Shown: positions 50,825-60,692, counted from the first letter of the stretch. The stretch: DNA of 64,000 nucleotides from an uncultured Armatimonadota bacterium (GCA_903927025.1 CAIYLG010000021.1:124001-188000); one strand, 5' to 3'. Translations and numbers: made by a program. Notes: generated by a model not told the origin, from the sequence alone.

Positions 50825-51652
50825 TCAGAGACTCGGGAAAATATCTCGAATCTCCTTCAAAAGGGCAAGGAATTCAGGGGTGGAGGTCAGATTGTTGTGC
50901 CAGGCCAAGCCCCGATCAATAAGGTTGTACGTCGCCCGAACTCTCGCACCAGGGATGATTTGTCCATCCGGAGTTCTGTCTCGGCCAAGTAGCCAAATCG
51001 TATCGCAGACCTCAATCGCCGCAGCCACATCGTGGGTCACGAGGATAAATGTCTTCAAATCGTCAGACCCGGCAACTTCGGTGATAAAGTCGCTTACCTT
51101 GGAGACTGCGACCAAATCAAGCCCAGAAAAGGGCTCGTCCATCAGCAGAAAATGCTCGCTGCACATGAACTGCTGGCCGATGGCAATGCGCTGCCTCTGA
51201 CCACCAGAGAGTTGGACCGGATACTTTTTGCCGCAATCCTCCATGTCGAAGCGCTTGAGAAGCTCCAATGCCTTAGTCTCCGCCTCTGACCTCGACATTC
51301 CGGCCTGACGTCCCCCAACAACAAGGTTGCCCATCACTGTTCGGTGAGCAAACAGCGGATAGTGCTGAGCAACAACGCCCACCGACCCCCTTTTGATCTG
51401 CACCCCATCCCCAATCCGTACTTCGCCTGAATCGGGCTTCATGAGACCGGCAAGGATGCGGAACAGAGTTGTCTTTCCGACGCCGGATGGGCCGAGTAGC
51501 CCCACAACCTGGCCCTGCTTCTGGTTCGGCCGCATGATATTGCGTATCTCGGCGTTAACATCCTTGAGGACAGGTACGCCTTCGTAGCTCATGCACACGC
51601 CATCGATGGTCAGCAGCGTATCTCCGAGGGTGTATTCCTCAGGGGTCTGCAT
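50825..51652 (-). CDS. ABC ATPase of the OmpA-fused system (NrtD/SsuB class)
   Basis: A 275-residue ATPase. Walker A is GPSGVGKTTLF (about residues 55-65), the signature LSGGQRQRIAI, Walker B FLLMDEPFSGLD and the switch His in VTHDVAAAIEVCD. It would power substrate transfer across the inner membrane. Its ATG overlaps the permease stop by one base (TAATG), so the two are translationally coupled. Sequence class suggests small anions or amines (nitrate, sulfonate, taurine type) rather than sugars, but the substrate is not known. Confidence 0.93.
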   Translation of the reverse strand: MQTPEEYTLGDTLLTIDGVCMSYEGVPVLKDVNAEIRNIMRPNQKQGQVVGLLGPSGVGKTTLFRILAGLMKPDSGEVRIGDGVQIKRGSVGVVAQHYPLFAHRTVMGNLVVGGRQAGMSRSEAETKALELLKRFDMEDCGKKYPVQLSGGQRQRIAIGQQFMCSEHFLLMDEPFSGLDLVAVSKVSDFITEVAGSDDLKTFILVTHDVAAAIEVCDTIWLLGRDRTPDGQIIPGARVRATYNLIDRGLAWHNNLTSTPEFLALLKEIRDIFPSL

Positions 51653-52542
51653 TACCGCCTCTCCAGCGTCAGGTCAGCGTAGGGGCAACACGCTCGCCTC
51701 AGCAATCCAATCATCGCGTCTTGGCTGAGCCCGACGATCAAAATGACGATCTGAATCGCAAAAACTTCTGGCAGGTGAAAATATTTATCCTGCGCGATTA
51801 GGGCGGTTCCCACGCCCCCTTCAGACTTTACAATTCCCTCAACCATCGCCAGCATCATCCATCCCATTGCCGCGTTTTGGCGAAGAACCTCGAAGGCCTT
51901 GTCTGCGGTGCCGAGGATGACCACCTCGTAAACAACCCTCCATTCGCTCATGCGCAAAGTGCGCGCATGGTCAAATTCCGACTTAGGGATATTGGCGATC
52001 ACCGATGCCATAGAGGTGACAAAGAAGACAGTGATACCAAAAACCAGCATTGCTGTCTTTAGAGGATGTCCGCCACCCAGCATGATCGTGAAGACTGTGG
52101 AGAAGCCGATCATGCTCAGAAATCTGCCCTTGGACAAAGCAACGACAATCGGGCGAAATACCGGCAGCACCGTAAGATACGCCAACACCAAAGAGATGAG
52201 AGCGGACCATCCCAGTGCCTGAACGTTGAGTCCGAAGCTAGTGATCAGATCCTGACCGAGACCATCCTTCATCCAAAGCTTGCCCAGAGCAGTCCAGACT
52301 TCACCTGGCTGAGGCAACACCTTGAAGGGCGATTTGAACCAAACGGCGAGAGCGATCAGTGCCTCCACCAGGATGATCATCCGCATCGTGGATGCGGAGA
52401 CCACCCGGTTGGGCAGAAAGATCGCGTAGGGGTCCTTCCGTTGCTTCTTACGGTCAGTGAGGTCGCCAAACTTCAGCGCCTCGCTGCCATGGGCTCCGGC
52501 CACCACTCTTCTTGCGGGGGCCGGAGGCTTTGATTCGTCCAT
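51652..52542 (-). CDS. ABC permease of the OmpA-fused system
   Basis: A 296-residue BPD_transp_1 permease with about six transmembrane helices. The EAA-type coupling loop includes IPKSEFDHARTLRMSEWRVVYE and contacts the ATPase. It has a 45-residue hydrophilic N-terminus (PAPARRVVAGAHGSEALKFG) that is longer than in ordinary NitT/TauT permeases. It starts 2 bp after the binding-protein stop and overlaps the ATPase start, an arrangement of tight coupling. Confidence 0.9.
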   Translation of the reverse strand: MDESKPPAPARRVVAGAHGSEALKFGDLTDRKKQRKDPYAIFLPNRVVSASTMRMIILVEALIALAVWFKSPFKVLPQPGEVWTALGKLWMKDGLGQDLITSFGLNVQALGWSALISLVLAYLTVLPVFRPIVVALSKGRFLSMIGFSTVFTIMLGGGHPLKTAMLVFGITVFFVTSMASVIANIPKSEFDHARTLRMSEWRVVYEVVILGTADKAFEVLRQNAAMGWMMLAMVEGIVKSEGGVGTALIAQDKYFHLPEVFAIQIVILIVGLSQDAMIGLLRRACCPYADLTLERR

Positions 52543-52544
52543 GG

Positions 52545-54356
52545 CTACTTGATACTCTGAATGATCACCTCAACGCGACGATTTTGGGCTCTGCCCGCAT
52601 TCGTTGTGTTGGGTGCCAAAGGCTCTTCCTGGCCGCGAGCCACGATCTTGATTCGACCAGATGGGAAGTTCAGCGGGAACGCCTTCTCCAGCCAACTCTT
52701 CACCGCAAATGCGCGCGCTTCTGAGAGGGACATATTGGACGATGGATTGCCCACATTATCTGTGTGGCCCCGAATCTCAACCGTTGTGTTGCTTGCGACA
52801 AGGAGGTCCTGTCGAAGCTTTTCTAGGTCATGCTGAGCCGCCGGCGAGAAGGTGGCCCGACCGGTATCGAATGGAATGTGCCATTCCTTCTTGCTGAGTG
52901 CAATGCCCGGTGCCTGAGTGGGGTTGACCGTCGGCTTGGGTGTCGACGTATCCAAGTTCTTACTCTGTAGATCCTTGTAGTAAGAGGTATCCAGCGCCAG
53001 ATCCAGTGAGTCGATGCTCGGTACCAGGTTGGGATACTGTTGCACCACGAGGTTTCCAAACAGGCTGTAGGTGGCTCCGAAAAGGTTTGCACCACCCTTC
53101 GCTAGGCCGAAGCTTACAAAGCTGTCAGAAAGGTTGCTGGCCATCGAGCCGCCGAGGCCGATAGGCACGCCGGTCTTGTCCTGTTCCTGAGCGCCCTTGT
53201 AGTACTTCTCCCAGTAGGAGGCATCTGAATCTTTCTCGTGATACAGCTTGGCGCTGACCTGAGACGCCAGATGCAGTGCGGCATCGCTGCTCTTGACCGC
53301 ATCGCCACCCTCAGCGATCGCAAGCAACATGCCGTCCACCGTGCTGCGGTTTGACTTCATCCACTTATCGATGCCGATGAGGACGCATGGCATCTGGGAG
53401 GCATATTCCTTCGTAGAAACGATGGGCACCAGCCCGCCCTTTTGCTTGGCGACGTTCACGTCGCCGGGAGTCCAGGTTACGCAGGCGTTGACGGTGACAA
53501 CTTGGTTTTCACCAGTTTTCTTTCCATTTCGCACGACTGGCCTAGTCTCGGAATAGCCAGTGATGTACTTCTTAGCCGCGTCGAGATAGTCGTCTGCATT
53601 CACCCAGTTGAGGGCATCAGGATCGAATGTCTTCTCGTTGGGGTTCGACTTGAGGCCATTGTCGCCAAGCCACTTCTGAGCGATGTTCCAGTCGCCATCC
53701 CGGATAACGCCAGCAACAAGTCCGCCTCGGCTTGCGACGGGTTCTAGCTTCCAGGCCGCCGGGCCCATGAATTTGTCTTCACCACGCGAATACCCAATCG
53801 AACCGACAACCTTTGCTCGGTATTCGGGGCCGAGCTTCTTCAAGTTGTCGTTGAGTCCCTTCAGGAACGTCGCGCTTCCATCTCCCATGATCGCCACAAA
53901 GTGGACGCCTTTGGATGGGTTTGGATTGCCCTGGCTCAGCTCGGTTGCGAAAGCCACGAGCTGATCGGCGAGCTTGCCGTTGTCATCTTGGCGCTCCCAC
54001 TTAAGGTTCACGCCGTTCTCGCACATGAGGCTGTTAGCAGTGCTCTGGGCACCGCCGGTTGCGAACATGAGACCCATCTGGGCGTTCCAGGCGTAGCCCA
54101 GCATCCGAACTTCTGGCTTGTCCGTGCAGCCGCCGCCGGTATCCATGCCAGGCATCGAGACGGTCTTCCCTGTTCCACCCGCATCGTTGATGTCCGGAAG
54201 CACGATTTTGCCGACAGTAACGCTGTTCAGCGGATCGGAACTTCCCGGAGCAAGGCTTGAGAATGCCTGCGGTCCTTTCCATATGCGATAGCCACCCATC
54301 GCAATTCCAATAACAAGCAGGATAACAACGATCTTTCCAGACGCTTTTAGACGCAT
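52545..54356 (-). CDS. Membrane-anchored NitT/TauT-type binding protein fused to an OmpA domain
   Basis: A 603-residue protein in three parts. (1) An N-terminal transmembrane anchor (IVVILLVIGIAMGGYRIW). (2) A substrate-binding fold with an NMT1/PstS-like appearance (about residues 50-440), including GYAWNAQMGLMFATGG and VTVNACVTWTPGDVN. (3) After a Pro/Thr linker (about 460-485), an OmpA/MotB peptidoglycan-binding domain with the hallmarks EIRGHTDNVG, LSEARAFAVKSWL and ARGQEEPLAPN...GRAQNRRVEV. The start at 54356 is chosen from the GGGAGGAG ribosome-binding site upstream; an in-frame TTG six codons earlier overlaps that site. The fusion would tether the binding protein to both inner membrane and cell wall. 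Confidence 0.9.
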   Translation of the reverse strand: MRLKASGKIVVILLVIGIAMGGYRIWKGPQAFSSLAPGSSDPLNSVTVGKIVLPDINDAGGTGKTVSMPGMDTGGGCTDKPEVRMLGYAWNAQMGLMFATGGAQSTANSLMCENGVNLKWERQDDNGKLADQLVAFATELSQGNPNPSKGVHFVAIMGDGSATFLKGLNDNLKKLGPEYRAKVVGSIGYSRGEDKFMGPAAWKLEPVASRGGLVAGVIRDGDWNIAQKWLGDNGLKSNPNEKTFDPDALNWVNADDYLDAAKKYITGYSETRPVVRNGKKTGENQVVTVNACVTWTPGDVNVAKQKGGLVPIVSTKEYASQMPCVLIGIDKWMKSNRSTVDGMLLAIAEGGDAVKSSDAALHLASQVSAKLYHEKDSDASYWEKYYKGAQEQDKTGVPIGLGGSMASNLSDSFVSFGLAKGGANLFGATYSLFGNLVVQQYPNLVPSIDSLDLALDTSYYKDLQSKNLDTSTPKPTVNPTQAPGIALSKKEWHIPFDTGRATFSPAAQHDLEKLRQDLLVASNTTVEIRGHTDNVGNPSSNMSLSEARAFAVKSWLEKAFPLNFPSGRIKIVARGQEEPLAPNTTNAGRAQNRRVEVIIQSIK

Positions 54357-54687
54357 CTCAAAAACTCCTCCCAAACCTTGGCGAAACGAGAACCCTTAAC
54401 AGCATAGATGAACGACGCACCAAGTAGGTGCAAATTGCTCGCTGAGAATGCGGGTGATAAATGGGATTCACACAGTTCCGAGAGTAATTTTCTCGGCAGA
54501 ATCGGCCACAGAATGACAACCAAATGGTTTGACTCATAAAAGTGAGAGTGCGGACGCCCTCACACCGGTAAATTACTCGACTCAAACTTTCAAGGTTGCG
54601 ACCGAACGCAAAGGGCGTATAAATAATTGATAAAGAGGCCGGTACCTCCTAGCGCCGATTCACTTAACCATTTAAGGTGTCTTCAGC
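54357..54687. promoter_or_regulatory. Divergent control region
   Basis: This 331-bp gap separates the start of the OmpA-fused ABC operon (- strand) from the lone receiver gene (+ strand). It should carry both promoters. It contains CCGAGA (54478-54483) paired with TCTCGG (54491-54496), and GTGAG/CTCAC arms near 54542-54563, either of which might be operator or leader hairpins. An AT-rich stretch (about 54610-54640) precedes the receiver gene. No coding potential is seen. Confidence 0.4.
54365..54372 (-). promoter_or_regulatory. Ribosome-binding site deciding the start of the OmpA-fused binding protein
   Basis: GGGAGGAG on the minus strand lies 8 bases upstream of the ATG at 54356, with a T-rich spacer. 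It favours this ATG over an in-frame TTG that falls within the Shine-Dalgarno sequence itself. Confidence 0.7.
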
Positions 54688-55104
54688 ATGGCAAGCAGCT
54701 TTCGAATCCTGTTGGTAGAGGATAACGCAGATGATGAGCACCTCACCCTGCGTGCGCTTCGCAACTTAGGTGACGAGGTGGAACTAGAAGTTGCCCGCGA
54801 CGGCCAACTCGCCCTGGACCGAATCCTAAATCCAAGTGCGCCTCTGATCAACCTCATTTTGCTAGACCTCCACTTGCCTAAGGTGAGCGGCATCGAAGTC
54901 CTCAACGCAGTTCGGTCGGACGCAGCCACCTCCGAAATCCCTGTGGTCGTGCTCACCTCATTCGAAGAACCCGACGACATTAAGGCGAGCTATCAACGGC
55001 ATGCAAACAGCTACATCAAAAAGCCTGTCTCCCGAGAGGAGTTTGCCAGCGTGGTTCAGAAACTTGGCATCTACTGGCATGACATCAACGTCAAGCCGGG
55101 CTAG
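54688..55104 (+). CDS. Single-domain response regulator (Rcp1-like receiver)
   Basis: A 138-residue stand-alone receiver. The acidic pair is in LLVEDNADDEH, the phosphorylated Asp in LILLDLHLPKVSG (about residue 61), the switch Thr/Ser in VVLTSF and the Lys in YIKKPVS. There is no DNA-binding domain. The N-terminal EDNADDEHLTLRALR and the LHLPKVSGIEVL loop match the Rcp1 family that pairs with phytochrome-like kinases in cyanobacteria and others. No histidine kinase is adjacent. It is divergent from the OmpA-fused ABC operon and ends 61 bp before lepA. Confidence 0.9.
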   Translation: MASSFRILLVEDNADDEHLTLRALRNLGDEVELEVARDGQLALDRILNPSAPLINLILLDLHLPKVSGIEVLNAVRSDAATSEIPVVVLTSFEEPDDIKASYQRHANSYIKKPVSREEFASVVQKLGIYWHDINVKPG

Positions 55105-55165
55105 ATCCCTTCGCTCATACCTGGGAACCTAGCCTGCAGAAAGGTAGAATGTGCGTTCCCCGCCT

Positions 55166-56962
55166 ATGGATCAATCCCACATCCGAAACTTCTGCATCAT
55201 TGCGCATATCGATCATGGCAAGAGCACGCTTGCTGATCGACTGATCGAGCGCTGTGGTGCCATTCGTGGGACGGCTCAAGAGCAAATGCTCGACTCGATG
55301 GACATTGAGCGTGAGCGCGGTATCACGATTAAAATGGCCGCAGTCCGCCTCAACTACAAGGCGAAGAACGGTGAGACTTACCAGCTCAACCTCATTGATA
55401 CGCCGGGACACGTCGACTTCACCTATGAAGTATCGCGTGCGCTCGCCGCATGCGAAGGCGCGATTCTCGTGGTGGATGCCAGCCAGGGTGTCGAAGCTCA
55501 AACCATCGCAAACGCAAGCATGGCGATGAACCAGAACCTGGAAATCATCCCCGTCATCAACAAAATCGACCTTCCCCATGCCGACATTGAGCGCGCAAAG
55601 GAAGAGATCGAAATGGCGGTTGCGATCGATACAACCGATGCGATTCCCTGCTCCGCTAAATCCGGAATCGGCATCGAAGAGATTCTCGAAGCAATTGTGC
55701 TCCGGGTGCCATCTCCAGTCGGCGACCCCAACGCGCCGCTGAGAGCCCTCATCTACGACTCCCACTTTGATGCGTACCAAGGCGCGGTTGCCTACCTCCG
55801 CGTGAAGGACGGCAGCGTCAAGAAGGGCGACAAGATCATGATGATGGCGACCGGGTCAAAGTTTGACATCGACTCGACCGGCCACTTCAACCCTGCCCTC
55901 GAAGTCGATTTTGGTCTCATGACTGGCGAGGTTGGTTTCCTTACCGCTTCCATGAAGAGCATCGGCGACGCCCGCGTTGGCGACACAGTGACCCTTGCCA
56001 ACAACCCGGCCACCGTCGCCCTTCCCGGCTACCGAAAGGCGCTCAGCATGGTTTTCTGCGGCCTCTATCCGACCGATGGAGACCAATACCAAGATTTGCG
56101 CGACGCCATCGACAAGCTGCGATTGAATGACGCCTCCCTCGACTTCGAACCAGAGACTTCCGCCGCTCTAGGCTTTGGGTTCCGTTGCGGCTTCTTGGGA
56201 CTTCTCCACATGGAGATCGCTCGAGAGAGACTTGAGCGTGAGTTCGGCCTAGACCTTATCCTTACCGCACCGTCGGTGGACTATAAGATCACCTACAAGA
56301 ACGGCGAGCAGGCGCACATATCCAACCCGACTGAGTTCCCTCAGCCCCACGAGTTGGAACTAATCGAGGAACCAATCGTGAATGCCACGATCATGGTCCC
56401 GGTCGAATATGTCGGCGCAGTCATGAACCTCTGCCAGGAGCGACGAGGCGTCTACAAGAAGACGGACTATCCAACTCCCCAGCGCGTCATCCTTTACTAC
56501 ACGCTTCCTCTGGGTGAAATCCTTCTCGACTTCTTTGACAAGCTCAAGTCCCACACACGTGGCTACGCTTCGCTGGACTATGAACTAGCCGGCTATCAGG
56601 CATCTGACCTCGTCAAGGTGGACGTCCTCCTCAACGGCGACATTGTGGACGCCCTCAGCTTCATCGTTCACCGTGAGTTCTCCTACTACCGAGGAAAGGG
56701 AATTGTCGAGCAGCTGAGAAAGGTCGTTCCGCGCCAGCAGTACGAAGTCCGTGTGCAGGCCGCTCTCGGAGCCAAGGTCATCGCTGCCGACTCGATCAAG
56801 CCGTTCCGAAAGAACGTTATTGCCAAATGCTACGGAGGAGACATCTCGCGAAAGCGAAAGCTCCTAGAGAAGCAGAAGGAAGGCAAGAAGCGAATGAAGC
56901 AGATTGGCAGCATCGAACTGCCGCAGGAAGCGTTCCTCAGCGTTCTTAAAGTCGCGGATTAG
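55166..56962 (+). CDS. lepA: Elongation factor 4 (LepA), translational GTPase
   Basis: LepA is the ribosome-bound GTPase that back-translocates stalled ribosomes or promotes ribosome assembly. G-domain motifs are [12 protein letters not shown] (G1), DTPGHVDF (G3) and NKIDLPHAD (G4). The LepA-specific C-terminus ends with [20 protein letters not shown]. Length from the ATG at 55166 (MDQSHIRNF) is 598 residues, the family norm; a GTG at 55151 would add five. Housekeeping gene; the DUF2252 gene starts 8 bp after it. Confidence 0.97.
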   Translation: MDQSHIRNFCIIAHIDHGKSTLADRLIERCGAIRGTAQEQMLDSMDIERERGITIKMAAVRLNYKAKNGETYQLNLIDTPGHVDFTYEVSRALAACEGAILVVDASQGVEAQTIANASMAMNQNLEIIPVINKIDLPHADIERAKEEIEMAVAIDTTDAIPCSAKSGIGIEEILEAIVLRVPSPVGDPNAPLRALIYDSHFDAYQGAVAYLRVKDGSVKKGDKIMMMATGSKFDIDSTGHFNPALEVDFGLMTGEVGFLTASMKSIGDARVGDTVTLANNPATVALPGYRKALSMVFCGLYPTDGDQYQDLRDAIDKLRLNDASLDFEPETSAALGFGFRCGFLGLLHMEIARERLEREFGLDLILTAPSVDYKITYKNGEQAHISNPTEFPQPHELELIEEPIVNATIMVPVEYVGAVMNLCQERRGVYKKTDYPTPQRVILYYTLPLGEILLDFFDKLKSHTRGYASLDYELAGYQASDLVKVDVLLNGDIVDALSFIVHREFSYYRGKGIVEQLRKVVPRQQYEVRVQAALGAKVIAADSIKPFRKNVIAKCYGGDISRKRKLLEKQKEGKKRMKQIGSIELPQEAFLSVLKVAD

Positions 56963-56969
56963 GAAGACT

Positions 56970-58046
56970 ATGCAGGGGATTAGAGATGCGACCCGAAGCT
57001 ACGAACAATGGCTCGGAGACCAAATCACGATCAACCCTGCCGACCTCAAGTTCAAGCACGAGGAGATGCGAACGTCTCCTTTCTCTTTTCTGCGCGCGAC
57101 ATTCTATCGCTGGGTGCAGCTCTTTCCGATCGCCGTTCCCAACGCGGCGTCTGCGCCAAAGCTTCTGGCAATCGGTGACCTGCACGTTGAGAACTTCGGC
57201 ACCTGGAGAGACGCTGAGGGCAGACTCGTTTGGGGTGTCAATGACTTTGACGAGGCCACTGAACTTCCATTCTCAATGGATCTGGTTAGGCTAGCGACAA
57301 GCATCGAACTCGCCCGCGAATCCAACCACCTTCGGATTGACCTCGAAGGGGCATGCGAAGCCTTGATCGAAGGGTACTTGGATTCGATCAAATCTGAAGG
57401 CGAGCCCTTCGTTCTTGAGGAGAAGCACACCGGTCTCCGTCGTCTTGCTTCTGGAGAGCTTCGAAACCCTCAGCCCTATTGGGAAAAGATACAAGGGTTG
57501 CCCGAGATTGATCCCGACGTCAGCAAGGATGCAAAACGCATCGTGCGCGACAGCCTCCCATCCGACAAAATGGAGCATAAGCTCAAGGCTCGACGGGCAG
57601 GTCTAGGAAGTTTGGGCAGAATCAGAGTGGTCGCCGTTGGAACATGGCAAGGCGCGCTCGTCGCACGCGAAGTGAAAGAGCTGTGCTCATCAGCCGCAGC
57701 CTGGGCAGACCCTACTGCATCTGACCGTGTCAGATATGACGAAATCCGAAAGGCAGCGGTGCGATGTCACGACCCGTTTGTCCACCAAGAAGGACAGTGG
57801 ATCGTGAGGAGGCTCGGGCCAGATTGCTCGCGAATTGAACTTGGGCAGCTCCCCGCAGAGCGAGACGAAGTACGCTTAATTCACGCCATGGGAGTTGAAA
57901 CCGCAAACGTCCACTTGGGATCGGAATCGGAAATCAAACACGTCCGAAAGTGGCTGGAAGAGCAGCCAAAGAAGTGGCTGAAGAAGGCATCTGCCGAAAT
58001 GGCTGAACGAATTCAGGCAGACTTTGAGTCATACAGCGGTGACTAG
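56970..58046 (+). CDS. DUF2252 family protein (kinase-like fold)
   Basis: A 358-residue protein of the DUF2252 family. It shows the family motifs GDLHVENFGTW (about residues 68-78) and VNDFDEATELPF (about 91-102), which are arranged like the catalytic loop (HxDxxxxN) and the metal-binding DF[DE] of aminoglycoside-phosphotransferase-type kinases. The phosphate acceptor is unknown. The ATG at 56970 is selected because earlier in-frame codons lie within lepA. The gap to lepA is 7 bp, so the two are probably one transcript. Confidence 0.8.
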   Translation: MQGIRDATRSYEQWLGDQITINPADLKFKHEEMRTSPFSFLRATFYRWVQLFPIAVPNAASAPKLLAIGDLHVENFGTWRDAEGRLVWGVNDFDEATELPFSMDLVRLATSIELARESNHLRIDLEGACEALIEGYLDSIKSEGEPFVLEEKHTGLRRLASGELRNPQPYWEKIQGLPEIDPDVSKDAKRIVRDSLPSDKMEHKLKARRAGLGSLGRIRVVAVGTWQGALVAREVKELCSSAAAWADPTASDRVRYDEIRKAAVRCHDPFVHQEGQWIVRRLGPDCSRIELGQLPAERDEVRLIHAMGVETANVHLGSESEIKHVRKWLEEQPKKWLKKASAEMAERIQADFESYSGD

Positions 58047-58256
58047 GCGGACCCGCCAGCAGATAATGCCGTTCGCTGCGAAATTCGCTTCCCTGGCTCT
58101 ATGCCCCCACAATTGTGCGTACAGACAAGCAGTTCCAGCCTGTTCGCCAGTAAACTCCCCGACACAAAGGGTGAGGGTCTCCCAAGGCCCACCGCTGAGA
58201 ATACGTATCCTTAGTTCATTTTTTGATTGGAAACAGTGTAGGATGTTCTCGACGCA

Positions 58257-60692
58257 ATGAAGAGTCCCCGATTTGGTTTCTTGCTGGCCTGTGCGCTGGC
58301 CACTATGGCAGGCTTTGCTCCTGCCCAACAGAAGAAGCGAGACCTCGTAGTTTGGGGCATCAGTTTCGGCCCTGACACCAAGGGACAGGAGGCGGTCGTC
58401 CGGGAGTTTTCCCGCCGTCATCCCGACGTAAACGTCCGCATTCTCAGCATGGGCGCGGGCAACATGAACCCGCAGAAGCTGCTGACCAGCATCGTAGGAA
58501 ACGTTGCCCCAGACGTGATCAACCAGGATCGCTTCTCGGTTTCAGACTGGGCGAGCCGCAACGCCTTCACTCCCCTCGATGACTTCATCGCGAAGGATGC
58601 AGGCAAAGATCCCCTTTGTCCGAGACCGGATCAGTACTACAAAGCGGTTTGGGCAGAAGCCAATTATCAGGGTCATCTCTACGGTGTCCCAACCGGCGCG
58701 GACAACCGCATCCTCTACTACAACAAGAAGATCTTCCGAGACAACGCTGATGCGCTGAGAGCGGCCGGTCTCGATCCTGAGCGGCCGCCAAGAACCTGGA
58801 GCGAGCTCCTCAAGTACGGCAAAATCCTCACCCCGCCCCTACAGAATGGGCAGTTTGTGCGAACCGGATTCATGCCGAACTTCGGCAACTCCTGGCTCTA
58901 CATGTACGCCTTTCAAAACAACGCCAGCTTCATCTCAGAAGATGGTCGCAAGTGCACGATGAATACGCCCGAGGCCGCTCAGGCGCTCAAGTTCATTGTG
59001 GACGGCTACGATCAGATCGGCGGCTACGAAAAAGCCAAAGAATTCGAATCAGGATTTTTGACAAACGAAAACGATGCGTTCGTGTTGGGCAAAGTCGCCA
59101 TGAAGATCGACGGCGACTGGATCCTGAATACGCTTTCGCGATACGGTCCCTCCCTCGAAATTGGGGTCGCCCCTCCTCCCGTTCCTGATGACCGCTACTA
59201 CCATCGCGGCCGATTCAAGGACGAGAAGGACACATACATCACCTGGCTGGGAGGCTACTGTCTCGCCATTCCTCGTGGTGCACGGAACCCATCAGACGCA
59301 TGGAACTTCATCAAGTTCTTCACGAGCACCGAAGGCAGAATCATTGCGGATTCGGCTCAGAAGAACTGGGAACAGCTTCGAGGACGCGCTTTCATCCCAC
59401 GTCAGGAAGGCAGCCGAGAGGCGAACGAGGCAATCTACCAGCAGTTCAAACCCGCTGACCCTAAATTTGCCGTCGCCCTTCGACAGCACATGGACCTGAT
59501 GAATTTCGGTCGCATTCGGCCCGTCACGTTTGTTGGACAGACGCTGTGGTCCAACCACGTGAAGGCGATGGAGACCGCCTGCTATCACAAGGCCAGCCCA
59601 GAAGAGGCCCTCCAGCAGGCGCAACAGGTCGTCCAGCGGGACTTGGATGCCTACTTCGACCGAGAGACTCACCCTATCATTAATCTTGCGATCCCACTTT
59701 GGATTGGGATCATCCTCGGAATCATCGGACTCGTTGTCCTGCTTGTGATGTTCCTCCGGCTCAAGATGGGTCGCCTTGAGCGACAAGAAGCTTGGTGGGC
59801 CTACCTATTTGTTTCACCATGGGCTATCGGGTTCTTGGTTCTCACCTTGGGGCCAATGCTCGCTTCCCTCTTCTTCAGCTTCACCCAATACGACGTGCTC
59901 AACGAGGCGCGATGGGTCGGACTCAAGAACTACCGAGACATTGGAGGTGCCGACTGGATCAACACCGCAAAGTCGCTCGCCAACGCAGCCTACTTGGCCG
60001 CGCTGACGGTGCCGTCGACGCTTGCAGTCGGACTTGCCATCGCCCTATTGCTCAACCAGGCGGCACGCGGAATGAGGTTCTATCGAACGTTCTTCTACAT
60101 GCCCGCCATCGTTCCTGGCGTCGCAAGTGCAGTTCTCTGGCTCTGGGTTCTCACTCCTGACCCCAACAAGGGACTTTTGAACGCAGGCTGGCAGCAGACG
60201 ATTACTCCTTGGCTGGGGCTATCCCCTCCTGGCTGGACTCAGAGTGCAGACTGGTCCAAGAGCGCTCTCGTTGTCATGAGCATGTGGGGCGCTGGCAGCG
60301 GAATGATCCTTTGGCTCGCCGGCCTAAAGGGTGTCTCCACAACCCTCTACGAAGCGGCAAGTATCGATGGCGCCAACCCGCGTCAGACGTTCTGGTCGAT
60401 CACTTTCCCCCAGCTAAGCCCAATCATCTTCTTTAACGCGGTTATGGGCTTCATCGGGGCGATGCAGGAGTTCGATCGAATCTACATCATGAAGCCATCG
60501 GCGGATGGACCGGTCGGCCCAGACGACTCCATGTTGACCCCGGTCTATAGCCTGTTCAACAACGGCTTCGCCTACTTCAAGATGGGATACGCCTCATCGC
60601 TGGCCTGGATGATCTTCAGCATCATCCTGATCCTAACCTACACCCAATTCAAGCTCTCCCCAAGATGGGTCCATTACGAGACGGACAAATGA
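58257..60692 (+). CDS. Sugar ABC transporter: binding protein fused to MalF-type permease
   Basis: An 811-residue single polypeptide. It begins with a signal sequence (LLACALATMAGFAPAQ), then a MalE/SBP_bac_1-type binding domain (about 30-440: LVVWGISFG, AWNFIKFFTS), a Pro-rich junction, an additional transmembrane helix (about 475-500: IPLWIGIILGIIGLVVLLVMF) and a six-helix MalF-type permease (about 515-800) with an EAA loop (EAASIDGANPRQTFWSITFPQLSP). The binding domain would be held on the periplasmic face and stay attached to its channel. No ATPase gene is present in the window. The MalG-type permease follows 52 bp downstream. Confidence 0.92.
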   Translation: MKSPRFGFLLACALATMAGFAPAQQKKRDLVVWGISFGPDTKGQEAVVREFSRRHPDVNVRILSMGAGNMNPQKLLTSIVGNVAPDVINQDRFSVSDWASRNAFTPLDDFIAKDAGKDPLCPRPDQYYKAVWAEANYQGHLYGVPTGADNRILYYNKKIFRDNADALRAAGLDPERPPRTWSELLKYGKILTPPLQNGQFVRTGFMPNFGNSWLYMYAFQNNASFISEDGRKCTMNTPEAAQALKFIVDGYDQIGGYEKAKEFESGFLTNENDAFVLGKVAMKIDGDWILNTLSRYGPSLEIGVAPPPVPDDRYYHRGRFKDEKDTYITWLGGYCLAIPRGARNPSDAWNFIKFFTSTEGRIIADSAQKNWEQLRGRAFIPRQEGSREANEAIYQQFKPADPKFAVALRQHMDLMNFGRIRPVTFVGQTLWSNHVKAMETACYHKASPEEALQQAQQVVQRDLDAYFDRETHPIINLAIPLWIGIILGIIGLVVLLVMFLRLKMGRLERQEAWWAYLFVSPWAIGFLVLTLGPMLASLFFSFTQYDVLNEARWVGLKNYRDIGGADWINTAKSLANAAYLAALTVPSTLAVGLAIALLLNQAARGMRFYRTFFYMPAIVPGVASAVLWLWVLTPDPNKGLLNAGWQQTITPWLGLSPPGWTQSADWSKSALVVMSMWGAGSGMILWLAGLKGVSTTLYEAASIDGANPRQTFWSITFPQLSPIIFFNAVMGFIGAMQEFDRIYIMKPSADGPVGPDDSMLTPVYSLFNNGFAYFKMGYASSLAWMIFSIILILTYTQFKLSPRWVHYETDK

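Noticed and set aside
58047-58256. sigma-70 promoter in front of the MalEF fusion gene
   Set aside because: A TTGATT and a TAGGAT are present, but only 11 bp apart; a TTCATT alternative gives 19 bp. No call was made and nothing else stands out in this 210-bp gap.
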